A stretch of 64,000 bases of DNA from Actinomadura sp. NBRC 104412 (GCF_030269515.1 NZ_BSTM01000017.1:1-64000), one strand, 5' to 3'. Shown: positions 51,037 through 61,892, numbered from the stretch's first letter. Made by a program: numbers and translations. Notes: generated by a model from the sequence alone, not told the origin.

Positions 51037-52650
51037 ATGGCCAACCGGAGGTGTGCGCGCCGGAGCGCCGCCATGCTCATCGCGGCGGCGCTGGCGACGA
51101 CGGGCCTGTCGGCGTGCGGCGGCGACGGCGGGTCCGGCGACGAGACGTTCACGGCCGGGCACTCCGAACCCGACCACCTGATCCCCGGCAACACCACGAG
51201 CAGCTACTCCTTCGACGTGCTCGACGAGCTGTTCGACAACCTGGTGGGGCTCACCAAGGACGGCGCGACCGTCAACCAGGCCGCCCAGTCCGTCACCACC
51301 GAGGACCAGCGGGTCTGGACGATCAAGATCCGTCCCGGGCAGAGGTTCCACAACGGCGAGCCGGTCACCGCGGCCAGCTTCGCCGACGCCTGGAACCACG
51401 CCGCCTACGGACCCAACGCCTACGAGGCCAACGACTACTTCTCGCAGATCGAAGGCTATGACGATCTGAACCCCGAGGACGAGAAGGCCAAGCCCGCGAC
51501 CGACAGGATGTCCGGGCTGGAGGTGGTGAACGACACCACGCTGCGGGTCACGCTCACCGAGAAGTTCAACCAGTTCCCGCAACTGCTGACCTACCCGGCG
51601 TTCGCGCCGATGCCCAAGGCCGCCTTCGCCGACCTCAAGGCGTACGAGGAGGCGCCGATCGGCAACGGCCCGTACCAGGTCAGCGGCAAGTGGGAACGCA
51701 ACAAGCAGATCAAGCTGGTACCGTTCCCCGGCTACACCGGACCGCGCAAGCCCAGGAACAAGGGCATCATCTGGAAGAGCTACTCCAGCGCCGACACCGC
51801 CTACACCGACCTGCGGGCGGGCCGGATCGACGTGCTCCAGACGATCCCCGCGGCCAAGGTGCCCGAGGCCAAGCGGCTGTTCGGCGACCGGTTCCTGCCG
51901 CGCAAGACCGGCACGATGGACTACCTCGGCTTCCCGCTCTTCGACAAGCGGTACGCCAACGCCGACCTGCGCAAGGCCATCTCGATGGCGGTCGACCGCA
52001 ACGGGATCAACAAGGCCGTCTACAACGGCGACTACCTGGTGGCCGACTCGCTGATCCCCCAGATCATCAAGGGGCATCGCCCCGGCGCGTGCGGGCGGCT
52101 GTGCACCTACGACCCGGCCGAGGCCAAGCGGCTGTTCGACAGGGCGGGCGGATTCTCCGGGACGATGGAACTGTACTTCTCGAACGCGCAGCCGACCTAT
52201 TACCAGTGGATGCAGATCGTGGCGAATTCGCTGAGGCAGAACCTCGGCATCCGCGACATCCAGTTCCGGCAGATCCCCGCCTCCGACTATTTCTCGATGC
52301 TGTCGGCGCGCGAGGAGAAGGGCCCGTACCGGCAGAACTGGGAGGCCGACTACCCCAGCGCGCAGAACTATCTGCAGAACATGTGGGGCAGCGCGGGCAA
52401 CAAGATGGGCTGGGAGACCTCCAACGAGATCAAGGAGTTCGACGCGCTGATCTCCAAGGGCAACGCCGCCGCCAGCGAGGCCGAGGCCATCGCGTACTAC
52501 AACCGGGCCGAGGACATCGCCATCCGCGAGATGCCGCAGATTCCGCTGTGGACCTGGGCCGGTCAGGGCGGCCGCTCCGCGAAGGTCGACAACGTCACGA
52601 TCACCCCGTACGCGACCGGCCTGCTCGCCCACGAAGTGACGGTGAAGTAG
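51037..52650 (+). CDS. Peptide ABC transporter substrate-binding lipoprotein (SBP_bac_5)
   Basis: 537 residues. Lipoprotein signal: basic start, SAAMLIAAALATTGLSACGG with lipobox LSAC. The SBP_bac_5 core reads WTIKIRPGQRFHNGEPVTAA, then LTEKFNQFPQLLTYPAFAP and FPLFDKRYANADLRKAISM, typical of Opp/DppA. It binds an oligopeptide or similar ligand outside the membrane and delivers it to the permease encoded next. First gene of a five-gene operon; the gap to the next gene is 6 bp. Confidence 0.93.
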   Translation: MANRRCARRSAAMLIAAALATTGLSACGGDGGSGDETFTAGHSEPDHLIPGNTTSSYSFDVLDELFDNLVGLTKDGATVNQAAQSVTTEDQRVWTIKIRPGQRFHNGEPVTAASFADAWNHAAYGPNAYEANDYFSQIEGYDDLNPEDEKAKPATDRMSGLEVVNDTTLRVTLTEKFNQFPQLLTYPAFAPMPKAAFADLKAYEEAPIGNGPYQVSGKWERNKQIKLVPFPGYTGPRKPRNKGIIWKSYSSADTAYTDLRAGRIDVLQTIPAAKVPEAKRLFGDRFLPRKTGTMDYLGFPLFDKRYANADLRKAISMAVDRNGINKAVYNGDYLVADSLIPQIIKGHRPGACGRLCTYDPAEAKRLFDRAGGFSGTMELYFSNAQPTYYQWMQIVANSLRQNLGIRDIQFRQIPASDYFSMLSAREEKGPYRQNWEADYPSAQNYLQNMWGSAGNKMGWETSNEIKEFDALISKGNAAASEAEAIAYYNRAEDIAIREMPQIPLWTWAGQGGRSAKVDNVTITPYATGLLAHEVTVK

Positions 52651-52656
52651 CCGCCT

Positions 52657-53583
52657 ATGTGGCGTTACGCTCTCCGGCGGCTGTTGCAGGCGATCCCCGT
52701 CTTCTTCGGCACCACGCTGCTCATCTACGTGATGGTGTTCGCGCTGCCGGGCGATCCGATCCAGGCGCTCGCCGGGGACAAGCCGCTGCCCGAGTCCGTC
52801 CAGCAGACCCTGCGCGAGCGCTACAACCTGGACGATCCGCTGCTCGTCCAGTACGGCAAGTACATGGCCGGCCTGCTCCAGGGCGACCTGGGGGAGAACT
52901 ACACCGGCCAGAAGGTGTCGGAGATGCTGAGCGGACGATGGGCGGTCACCGTCCGGCTCGCGCTCACCGCCTGGGTGTTCGAGCTGGTGGTGGGGATCGC
53001 GCTGGGCGTGTGGGCCGGGCTGCGGCGCGGCAGGCTGGCCGACACGCTGGTGCTGGGCGGCACCACCCTGATGATCGCCGTGCCGGTGTTCGTGCTGGGC
53101 TACACCGCGCAGATCCTGCTGGGCGTGCGGTGGTCGATCTTCCCCACCGCGGGCACCGATGACGGCTGGCCGGTGAGCTACCTGCTGCCCGGCATGGTGC
53201 TGGGCTCGCTGGGCCTGTCGTATGTGGCGCGGCTGACCCGCACCAGCCTGGCCGAGAACCTGCGCGCCGACTACGTCCGCACCGCCAGGTCCAAGGGCCT
53301 CACCCGCGTCCGGGTGGTGGGACGGCACACGCTGCGCAACTCGCTGATCCCCGTGGTGACCTACCTGGGCGTCGACTTCGGCGCGCTGATGGGCGGCGCG
53401 ATCGTCACCGAGGGGATCTTCAACCTGCCCGGCATCGGTCAGCAGGTGTTCCAGTCGATCCAGCTCAAGGAGGGCCCGGTGGTGGTCGGCGCGGTCACCA
53501 TACTCGTGCTGATCTTCCTGCTGGTCAACCTGGTCGTGGACCTGCTGTACGGGGTCCTCGACCCAAGGATCCGGTACGAATGA
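52657..53583 (+). CDS. Peptide ABC transporter permease, OppB/DppB type
   Basis: 308 residues with about six membrane segments. The N-terminus (ALRRLLQAIPVFFGTTLLIYVM) and GDPIQALAGDKPLPES are standard for DppB. The EAA loop is YVRTARSKGLTRVRVVGRHTL. It forms the channel with the second permease. The stop is followed by ~140 bp that contain a repeated segment before the next gene. Confidence 0.93.
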   Translation: MWRYALRRLLQAIPVFFGTTLLIYVMVFALPGDPIQALAGDKPLPESVQQTLRERYNLDDPLLVQYGKYMAGLLQGDLGENYTGQKVSEMLSGRWAVTVRLALTAWVFELVVGIALGVWAGLRRGRLADTLVLGGTTLMIAVPVFVLGYTAQILLGVRWSIFPTAGTDDGWPVSYLLPGMVLGSLGLSYVARLTRTSLAENLRADYVRTARSKGLTRVRVVGRHTLRNSLIPVVTYLGVDFGALMGGAIVTEGIFNLPGIGQQVFQSIQLKEGPVVVGAVTILVLIFLLVNLVVDLLYGVLDPRIRYE

Positions 53584-53628
53584 CCGGCACCTGGAGCGGT
53601 GCGCCAGCGGAGTGGAAGGTGTTGGTCA
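53584..53628 (+). repeat. 45-bp direct repeat, copy 1
   Basis: Starts right after the first permease stop (CCGGCACCTGGA...CCAGCGGAGTGGAAGGTGT). Matches 53680-53724 at 40 of 45 positions; the unit spacing is 96 bp. Confidence 0.85.
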
Positions 53629-53649
53629 TTCAGCTTTTGCCGGGGAGTT

Positions 53650-53667
53650 TGAGGGGTCGTCCCCTCA
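53650..53667. other. Small hairpin between the two repeat copies
   Basis: TGAGGGG at 53650-53656 pairs with CCCCTCA at 53661-53667 around TCGT, a 7-bp stem. It lies between the two repeat copies inside the operon and might modulate mRNA processing or partial termination; this is inference. Confidence 0.4.
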
Positions 53668-53679
53668 GGTGTGGCAGGG

Positions 53680-53724
53680 CCGGCACCTGGACCGGAGCTC
53701 CAGCGGAGTGGAAGGTGTCGGTGA
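53680..53724 (+). repeat. 45-bp direct repeat, copy 2
   Basis: Ends one base before the second permease ATG (53726) and carries its probable ribosome-binding region (GGAAGG). 40 of 45 bases match copy 1. Confidence 0.85.
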
Positions 53725-53725
53725 C

Positions 53726-54645
53726 ATGACGGTCAAGGACGTCGACCAGGGGCAGCATGGGGCGGCGGTCGCGGAGGCCGGTGGCGCGGTCGGCGGCGGG
53801 CGGCCCGCGTCGCTGTGGCACGACGCCTGGCGCGACCTGCGGCGCCGCTGGGTGTTCTGGTGGGCGGCGGCGGTGCTCGCGCTGGTCGGGACGATGGCGG
53901 TCGCGCCGGGCCTGTTCACCGACCTGGGCAGGAACGAGAACTGCGATCCGAACCAGGCCAGGCTCCCGCCGGGCGGCGGGCACCGGTTCGGCACCGACCT
54001 GGCGGGCTGCGACTACTTCGCGCACGTGGTGCACGGGGCCCGGCCGACCCTGTTCATCGGGGTCGCGGTCACGGCGTTCGCGCTGCTGATCGCGATGGTG
54101 TTCGGGATGCTGGCGGGCTACTACGGCGGGCTGCTGGACACCATGGTCGCCCGGATCACCGACGTGTTCTTCGGATTGCCGTTCGTGCTCGGCGCCACCG
54201 TGATCCTGGTGGCCTTCCCCGGGCACGGCGTGGGCGCGATGACGCTGGTGCTGGTGCTGCTCGGCTGGACCACCATGATCCGGATCATGCGGGCGCAGGT
54301 GATCGCGGTGCGGGACGCCGACTACGTGCGGGCGGCCCGGCTGCTGGGCGCCTCCGACCTGCGGATCATGCTGCGGCACGTGCTGCCCAACGCGCTGGCG
54401 CCGGTGATCGTGGTGGCCACCCTGAACGTGGGCAACGTGATCTCCGGCGAGGCCACCCTGGACTTCCTGGGCGTCGGCCTCCAGTACCCGCAGGTGTCCT
54501 GGGGGCTTCAGCTCAACCTGGCGCAGTCCTACTTCGTCGAGCACCCGCACCTGCTGGTGTTCCCCGCGGCGTTCCTGTCGGCGACGGTGCTGAGCTTCCT
54601 GCTGCTCGGCGACGCCGTACGGGACGCCCTCGACCCGAAACTGCG

Positions 54646-54649
<4 letters not shown>
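53726..54649 (+). CDS. Peptide ABC transporter permease, OppC/DppC type
   Basis: 307 residues from ATG at 53726. The frame is open upstream through the repeats to 53612, but the extra part is repeat-derived (EGVG twice) and unlike the family. After RRRWVFWWAAAVLALVG comes the periplasmic loop with RFGTDLAGCDYFAHVVHGARPTL, the OppC hallmark, then the EAA loop YVRAARLLGASDLRIMLRHVL and GEATLDFLGVGLQYPQVSWG. The stop overlaps the next start (ATGA). Confidence 0.92.
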
Positions 54650-55627
<978 letters not shown>

Positions 55628-55635
<8 letters not shown>

Positions 55636-56656
55636 GCCGATCATCGAGGTCGAGGATCTGGTCAAGCACTACCCGGTCACCCAGGGGCTGCTGTTCAAGC
55701 GCGAGCTGGGCCGGGTGAAGGCCGTGGACGGGGTGAACCTGCACTTGGACCGCGGTGAGACCCTGGGCGTGGTGGGCGAGTCCGGCTGCGGCAAGTCGAC
55801 CCTGGCCCGGTTGCTGCTGGCGGCCGAGCGTCCCACGTCCGGCACGGTCCGTTTCGAGGGGCGCGACATCTTCGCTCTGCCGCGCCGGGAGCTGCGCGCG
55901 CTGCGCCGCCGCATCCAGATGGTCCTTCAGGACCCGTACTCCTCGCTCAACCCCCGCATGACCGTGGGCGACATCGTGGGTGAGCCGTTCGCCATCCACC
56001 CCGAGGTCGCCCCCAAGGGGCAGCGGCGCGCCCGCGTCCAGGAACTCCTGGAACTGGTCGGCCTGGATCCCGACCATGTGAACCGCTACCCGCACCAGTT
56101 CTCCGGCGGGCAACGCCAGCGGGTCGGGATCGCCAGGGCCCTCGCGCTGCGCCCGGACGTGGTGGTGTGCGACGAGCCCGTGTCGGCGCTGGACGTGTCG
56201 GTGCAGGCGCAGGTCATGAACCTGCTGGAGGAGCTGCAGGACGAGCTGGGCCTGGCGTACGTGTTCATCGCGCACGACCTGGCCGCCGTCCGGCACGTCT
56301 CCGACCGGGTCGCGGTGATGTACCTGGGCAAGATCGTTGAAATGGGCGACGAGACCCGGATCTACGAGCATCCCACCCACCCCTACACCCAGGCCCTGCT
56401 GTCGGCCGTGCCCGTGCCGGATCCGGAACGCGCCGGCCTGGACGAGCAGGTCGTCCTGGAGGGCGAGCCGCCGTCCCCGCTGGACCCGCCCTCCGGCTGT
56501 CGGTTCCGCACCCGCTGCTGGAAGGCTCAGGACGTCTGCGCGGCCGAGGAGCCCGCTCTTGAGGCGCGCGAGGGCTCGTCCCATCCCAGCGCGTGCCACT
56601 TCGCCGCGGAGCGAGCCCCCGGCCCCGTGCCCGATCCTTGGCGCCCCGTACAGTGA
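55628..56656 (+). CDS. Peptide ABC transporter ATP-binding protein, OppF/DppF type
   Basis: 342 residues, ATG eight bases inside the previous gene. Walker A VVGESGCGKSTLARLLLAAE, Q-loop MVLQDPYSSLNPRMTVGDIV, signature HQFSGGQRQRVGIARALAL, Walker B VVVCDEPVSALDVSVQAQ and H-loop FIAHDLAAVRHVSDRVAVMY. The C-terminal segment has CRFRTRCWKAQDVC. It completes the five-gene peptide importer. Confidence 0.94.
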
Positions 56657-56660
56657 GGAG

Positions 56661-57524
56661 ATGGCACGGAAGGCGCGGGGGGCGCGTGTTCATCCGGATG
56701 TGCACGCCGTCGACGGCGGCGAGGCCGAGCTGCTGCGCGACGCCGACCGTGAGGGCGGATGGGTGCTGTGCGTCGGCGGTGTCCCGCAGTCGTACGTGGA
56801 CCTGTCCGACCCTACGTACCTCGACTTCGAGTACATGCAGATGATGGGCGCGGTCGTCGACGTCCGCGAGCCCGCGGGCGTCGCGCTGGACGCCGTCCAC
56901 ATCGGCGGTGGCGGGCTCACCCTGCCCCGCTACATCGCCGCCACCCGTCCGGGCTCGCGGCAGGTCGTGTTCGAGCCGGACCGCGAGCTGGTGCGCCTGG
57001 TACGGGAGCGGCTGCCGGTGCGGAACGTGCCGGGCCTGCGGATCAGGATCACCGACGGCCGGTCGGGGATGGCCGCGCTGGCCGACGAGGCCGACGACCT
57101 GGTGGTGATGGACGCGTTCGTGGAGGGGTCCATGCCGGTGGAGCTGGCCACCCGCGAGTCCACGCTGGAGGTGCGCAGGGTGCTGCGGCCCGGCGGGGTC
57201 TACCTGATGAACGTCGCCGACGGGTTCCGGCTGGGTTACGCGCGCCGGGTGGTGGCGACGGTGCGGTCGGTGTTCCGGCACGTGATGCTGCTCGGGGAGC
57301 CGGGCGTGCTGCGCGGGCGCCGGTTCGGCAACCTGATCGTCGCCGCGTCGGGCGAGCCGCTGCCGGTGGACGAGGTGACCCGGCGCGGGGCGGGCGCCGC
57401 GTTCCCCGTCCGCGTGATGGCGGGCGACGTGCTCGGCGGGTTCTGCGGGGGCTCCGCGCCGCTGCGCGACGGCGAGGACGTGCGGGCTCCCGAACCGCCG
57501 CCGCAGGTCTTCGGCCGCTCCTGA
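56661..57524 (+). CDS. Spermidine-synthase-like SAM-dependent methyltransferase-fold protein
   Basis: 287 residues from ATG at 56661, five bases after the OppF-like stop, with GAGGAG adjacent. The Rossmann core is DAVHIGGGGLTLPRYIAATR, then QVVFEPDRELVRLVRERL and DDLVVMDAFVEGSMPVELAT. It resembles spermidine synthases without an MFS domain, which are frequent in actinobacteria. Residues for putrescine binding are not obvious, so methyl or aminopropyl transfer cannot be decided. It may be co-transcribed with the transporter. Confidence 0.82.
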   Translation: MARKARGARVHPDVHAVDGGEAELLRDADREGGWVLCVGGVPQSYVDLSDPTYLDFEYMQMMGAVVDVREPAGVALDAVHIGGGGLTLPRYIAATRPGSRQVVFEPDRELVRLVRERLPVRNVPGLRIRITDGRSGMAALADEADDLVVMDAFVEGSMPVELATRESTLEVRRVLRPGGVYLMNVADGFRLGYARRVVATVRSVFRHVMLLGEPGVLRGRRFGNLIVAASGEPLPVDEVTRRGAGAAFPVRVMAGDVLGGFCGGSAPLRDGEDVRAPEPPPQVFGRS

Positions 57525-57811
57525 CGCGCCGCCGCCCATGCCCGCCCCTTTACCGCGGGAAAATATGCCGCGAAACGACACGCCGGAACGTTCGCCGCAA
57601 TTCCGTCGGCGCATTGCCGTGGTGATCAGGAACCCGCCCCACGCGAGCCGTGCGACCCCCTTGTGAAGTGCGCAGGGTCGCAGAACGTGAATAGAAAAAC
57701 GCATGGGGTAACCAAGGCTCGACGGGTGCCGGGCGTTGCGGCATGTCGCGGGAGTGTACGGCGTTCGCGCATCTCCCTGCGCAGGCGCAACCAATGTCCC
57801 ATAATTGAACG

Positions 57812-59812
57812 ATGCAGTCGTCCACCCGAATTCTTATTCTCGGCATGGATGCCTCGGGGGCGATCGTCCAGTTCGACCGCAATGCCGCGGCGGTGCTGGG
57901 CACCGGCCCGGAGGACCTGCTGGGGGCCCGGCTGGGCGAGCTGATCGCCGGCGCCCAGGAACCCCTGGACGAGGCGCTGCGGTCCGAGCGGGAGCGCACG
58001 GCCATGCTCACCGTCGAGACCCGGCAGGGCGGCACCTACGACGCCGTCGTCACCGTCCACCCGATGAGCGGGAGCACGCCCGGCCTCGCCGCGCTCGCCG
58101 TCATCCGCGTCCCGGTGCCGCTGGGCGACCGGTTCCTGGACCCCGCGGTGATCCGCCGCGCCCTCCTGGAGGACTCGCTGCCCCGCCTGGGCGCCACGCT
58201 CGACCTGGAGCTGCTGGCACGCGGCCTCATGAGCGTGCTCGTCCCGCACTTCTGCAACTCCGGCGGCCTGCTGCTGATGGAAAGCCTGGTGGAGGCCGAC
58301 GAGCCGCCGCCGGCCGCGCCCGGCGGCACGCCCCCGATGCGGCGCATGGCGATCGCCTTCGACGACGGCGACCCGATGTGGGACGCGACCTTCCCCACCG
58401 GCGAGGTGGTCACCTATCCCGCGGGCACCCCGTACACGCGGTGCCTGGAGACCGGCGCGCCGGTGCTGGTCAACCTGGGCGGCGAGGGCGCGGTGCGGAT
58501 CGCCGACGTCTGGCGCCGCCCTCCGGTGGCCGACCTGCTCAAGGGCGCCTCCATGCTGATCCTGCCGATCTTCACCGACGGGACGCTGCTCGGCTTCTTC
58601 ATCTGCACCCGCAACGTCGGGCACCGCCCGTTCGACGCGTACGACATCGAGATCGGGATGGAGTACGCCAGCCGGGCGGCGATCTTCATCGAGAGCGCCC
58701 GCAGGTACGGCAGGGAGCGGGCCACCGCGCTCACCCTCCAGCGCGCGATGCTGCCGACCGGGCTGTCCGCGCCGTCCTCGGTCGAGGTGCACCACCGCTA
58801 CCTGCCGGGCAGCCGGATGATCGAGGTGGGCGGCGACTGGTACGAGTCGATCGCGCTGCCCGGCGGCCGGGTCGCGCTGGTCGTCGGGGACGTGGCCGGG
58901 CACGGCGTGCGCGCCGCGGTGACCATGGGACGGCTGCGCACCGCCATCCACACGCTGGCCGCCCTCGACCTGCCGCCCGCCGAGGCGCTGGAACGGCTCG
59001 ACTCGCTGATGCGGACCCTGGGCGAGCGCGAGCCGCACTTCGCCACCTGCGCGTACGTCCTGTACGACGCGGTGACCGGGCGGTGCGAGGTCGCCAGCGC
59101 CGGGCACCTGCCGCCGCTGCTGGCCCCGCCCGGCGACGACGCGGCGTTCCTGGACGTGCCGCCCGCCCCGCCGCTGGGCATCGGGGAGGGCCCGGTCGTC
59201 ACCCGCGAGTTCACCGTCGAGGACGGCACCCTGCTGTTCCTCTACACCGACGGCCTGGTGGAGAACCGGGCCCGCGACATCGACGACGGCCTGGCCCGGC
59301 TGCGCCGCACGTTCGCCCGCGGCGCCGCGTCCCGTCCCCTGGAGGAGCTGTGCCAGGCCACCCTGGACGGGGTGTTCGACGACCAGCACCGCGACGACAT
59401 CGCCATGCTCGTCGCCCGGCTGCGCCGCATCCCGCAGGACCACCACGTCGCCTGGGACCTGCCCGCCGACCCGGCCGCGGTGCGCCGGGCGCGCGGCCTG
59501 GTCCGCTCCCAGCTCGCCGGGTGGGGCCTGGAGGAGCTGTCGCCGTCCACCGAGCTGCTGGCCTCCGAGCTGGTCACCAACGCGATCCGGCACGCGGGCG
59601 GGCGGGTCACGCTGCGGCTGGTGCGCGAGGGCGGGCTGGTGTGCGAGGTGTTCGACTCCTCCGACGGCCGTCCCCGGGTCCGCCACAAGGAGAACGGGGA
59701 GATGGAGGAGGCGGGCCGTGGCCTGCACGTGGTGGGGCGGCTGTCGCAGCGCTGGGGCGTCCGCCGCACGGCGCACGGCAAGGCGGTGTGGGCCGAGCAG
59801 GAGCTGCCCTAG
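57812..59812 (+). CDS. PAS-GAF-SpoIIE phosphatase with C-terminal HATPase domain
   Basis: 666 residues. Residues ~1-105 form a PAS-like sensor (ILGMDASGAIVQFDRNAAAVLG). Residues ~120-300 are a GAF-like domain. The SpoIIE/PP2C domain follows: EVGGDWYESIALPGGRVALV, VVGDVAGHGVRAAVTMGRLR, LLFLYTDGLVENR and RDDIAMLVARL, with the metal-binding Asp residues present. The last ~130 residues are a histidine-kinase-like ATPase (SELVTNAIRHAGG, GRGLHVVGRL). Such proteins control anti-sigma antagonists of the STAS type. It starts 286 bp after the preceding gene; that gap shows no other gene. Confidence 0.93.
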   Translation: MQSSTRILILGMDASGAIVQFDRNAAAVLGTGPEDLLGARLGELIAGAQEPLDEALRSERERTAMLTVETRQGGTYDAVVTVHPMSGSTPGLAALAVIRVPVPLGDRFLDPAVIRRALLEDSLPRLGATLDLELLARGLMSVLVPHFCNSGGLLLMESLVEADEPPPAAPGGTPPMRRMAIAFDDGDPMWDATFPTGEVVTYPAGTPYTRCLETGAPVLVNLGGEGAVRIADVWRRPPVADLLKGASMLILPIFTDGTLLGFFICTRNVGHRPFDAYDIEIGMEYASRAAIFIESARRYGRERATALTLQRAMLPTGLSAPSSVEVHHRYLPGSRMIEVGGDWYESIALPGGRVALVVGDVAGHGVRAAVTMGRLRTAIHTLAALDLPPAEALERLDSLMRTLGEREPHFATCAYVLYDAVTGRCEVASAGHLPPLLAPPGDDAAFLDVPPAPPLGIGEGPVVTREFTVEDGTLLFLYTDGLVENRARDIDDGLARLRRTFARGAASRPLEELCQATLDGVFDDQHRDDIAMLVARLRRIPQDHHVAWDLPADPAAVRRARGLVRSQLAGWGLEELSPSTELLASELVTNAIRHAGGRVTLRLVREGGLVCEVFDSSDGRPRVRHKENGEMEEAGRGLHVVGRLSQRWGVRRTAHGKAVWAEQELP

Positions 59813-59822
59813 CCGGCGCCCG

Positions 59823-61007
59823 TCAGCGCAGCACCGAGATGTGCACGTGGTCGTAGTGGTTCTGGGTGAGGCTGCCCCGGTCGGCCATGGGACGCCAGCC
59901 GCCGCCCCGCACGTTCCAGATGTGCTGCTTCCAGATCACGTAGGAGACGCCGAGGCGGCGCGCGTTGCTGATGGCGTACTGGGCGACCTGGTCGCCGTGC
60001 CGCATCGCGCTCGCGCTGGGCATGCGCCCGCCGACGCTCTCCATGAAGTCGCACGCCTTGCCGTGGGCGTGGTCCTGGGCGTCGGTGCCCGAGCGGAAGC
60101 AGCCGATGGTGGGGAACGGCCCGAACCTGGTGTCGATCTCCATCACCAGATCGCGCATCGTGCGCGTCATCATGTTGCCGGTGACGACCGACCGGACCCC
60201 CTGGACGCCGTCCGGCCGGGCCGCCACCTCGGCCTGCCGGGGCGCGCGGGGCTCGGAGGGCGTGCGCGAGGCCGTGTTGAGCGGGGCGAACCTGGTGCCG
60301 CGCGGCAGGATCCTCCGCAGCCTCTCGGTCAGGGCCTTGGTGTCGGTCTTGGGCGCGCTGACCACGATCGCGTTGCCCTGCGGCATCCCGAGCGCGCGTG
60401 CCTGCTCACGGGAGACGACCGCGTCGACGTCGCCGATGCCCATCGCCGCGTAGGCGCCGACCCGGACCCGTCCCGGACGGTCGCCGCGCCCGGCCTGGAC
60501 GACGCCGCCGAGCGGCAGGGACCCGTTCCGGCCCGCGGCGAACGACACGGCCAGACCGCCGGTGGCGATCGTCTGCCAGAGCTGGTCGGACCGGGCCGTC
60601 TGCTCGGGCGCGAACGCGCGGAACGTGGAGGGGTCCACGCCCAGCACGCCCAGGCGCTGGTCGCCGACCTGCGCGCGGGCCGCGTCCACGACGGTGATCC
60701 CGGCGACGCCCTTGAGCCGCCGCGTCCGTTCCACCGCGTCGGCAGGGAGCGGTCCGTCGGCGGCGACGAGCAGATGCGGTGTGTAGCGCTTGGTGAGGGG
60801 CGCCACGGGCGGCACCCGGGGGAGCGCGTTCCCCTCGACCGAGACCAGATCACCGTCGCCGGACGGCCGGTCCGGGCGCCAGGAGACCAGGAGGGCGATG
60901 TCGGCGGCCAGCGTGGCGGCGAGGGCCGCCGCGATGATCGCCGGTAGCGTCCTGCCCGACCCGCGCCCGCGCACCCGCCCTCCCGTCGCGCCCTCCGTCC
61001 CGGCCAC
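59823..61007 (-). CDS. Membrane-anchored VldE-like (ARB-07466 C-terminal domain) cell-wall protein
   Basis: 394 residues. One N-terminal membrane segment (TLPAIIAAALAATLAADIALLVS). A middle extracytoplasmic part (~70-240) has no family I know. The C-terminal ~115 residues match the ARB-07466-like domain: IGCFRSGTDAQDHAHGKACDF, then HGDQVAQYAISNARRLGVSY, VIWKQHIWNVRGGGWRPM and QNHYDHVHISV. HAHGKACDF and YDHVH give an H...D...H set like LAS/M15-type zinc peptidases. A peptidoglycan peptidase is inferred. Convergent with the SpoIIE gene, 10 bases apart. Confidence 0.82.
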   Translation of the reverse strand: MAGTEGATGGRVRGRGSGRTLPAIIAAALAATLAADIALLVSWRPDRPSGDGDLVSVEGNALPRVPPVAPLTKRYTPHLLVAADGPLPADAVERTRRLKGVAGITVVDAARAQVGDQRLGVLGVDPSTFRAFAPEQTARSDQLWQTIATGGLAVSFAAGRNGSLPLGGVVQAGRGDRPGRVRVGAYAAMGIGDVDAVVSREQARALGMPQGNAIVVSAPKTDTKALTERLRRILPRGTRFAPLNTASRTPSEPRAPRQAEVAARPDGVQGVRSVVTGNMMTRTMRDLVMEIDTRFGPFPTIGCFRSGTDAQDHAHGKACDFMESVGGRMPSASAMRHGDQVAQYAISNARRLGVSYVIWKQHIWNVRGGGWRPMADRGSLTQNHYDHVHISVLR

Positions 61008-61061
61008 GTGTTACCGCATAGTAGACAAGCGGGACCTCTTCCTACCAGCGGGTCCCACAGG

Positions 61062-61892
61062 CTAGTCCCACCAGAAGGACCACCAGGTCTTGCCGCGGAT
61101 CTCCTCGGCGTAGCCGGCCAGCGTGCCGGGCCCCTGGAACAGGATGTCGGGGCAGAACGCCCAGTGCTCGGCGGCGACGTGCAGGGCGTGCCGGGTCGTC
61201 ATCGGGGGAGCGGCGACGCTCAGCTCGAGGGTGTTGAAGCCCAGGCCGACGACCCGCGCGGCGAAGCGGTCCTCCCAGCTGCGCACGACGGCCGACAGCG
61301 GAGCGGTCCACTCGTTGTGGTTGAGCGCACCCTGCCAGCCCATCGCGGTCAGCGCGTCGGCGCCCCGGTCCACCGCCGCCAGCCCCAGCGACAGCCCCCG
61401 CCGGGCCAGGACGCGCGCGTGCCGGTCGGCCAGGGCGTCCGGGTCGTCCAGCAGGTGGCCGGGGTCGGCGGGCCCCGGGCAGTGCAGCCCGAACGGGGCG
61501 AGGTCCTCGATGTCGGCCTCGGGCGCCTGCTCGGCCCAGTCCGCCCACACCTCGTGCATGAACGCGCCGGGCGCGTAGTTCGCGATGTCCGAGACCGGCT
61601 CGGGCGCCACCTGCCCGGCCGCCCACGGCTGGTCCGACTCGTCCAGCAGCAGGGGCCACAGGCCGGACGTGCCGTGCTCGGCCCGGAGCCTCCCCCACAG
61701 CTCGCCGTCGACGGGTTCGTCGCTGACCCAGAACGCGGGCCGCCGCACGAACTGGTGCTGCGGGTAGCCGGGGTCCGGCCACACCACGTCCCCCGCGGGC
61801 AGCGCGACCGGCAGCGTCCGCTCGACGCTCGCGTCGGCGAACAGCTGCGGCAGGTTCCCCGGCAGGTCAAGCCGGAGCTCTAGGTCGTCCAT
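61062..61892 (-). CDS. DUF4253-containing protein
   Basis: 276 residues from ATG at 61892; the frame is open to 61937. The C-terminal ~120 residues carry the DUF4253 pattern: SVVRSWEDRFAARVVGLGFN, LELSVAAPPMTTRHALHVAA and EHWAFCPDILFQGPGTLAGY, ending IRGKTWWSFWWD. Function unknown. Proteins with this domain are common single genes in Streptomycetes and relatives. It lies 55 bp upstream of the VldE-like gene on the same strand. Confidence 0.85.
   Translation of the reverse strand: MDDLELRLDLPGNLPQLFADASVERTLPVALPAGDVVWPDPGYPQHQFVRRPAFWVSDEPVDGELWGRLRAEHGTSGLWPLLLDESDQPWAAGQVAPEPVSDIANYAPGAFMHEVWADWAEQAPEADIEDLAPFGLHCPGPADPGHLLDDPDALADRHARVLARRGLSLGLAAVDRGADALTAMGWQGALNHNEWTAPLSAVVRSWEDRFAARVVGLGFNTLELSVAAPPMTTRHALHVAAEHWAFCPDILFQGPGTLAGYAEEIRGKTWWSFWWD

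Noticed and set aside
53584..53724. CRISPR-like repeat
   Set aside because: Only two imperfect copies in an operon junction; no array, spacers or cas genes.
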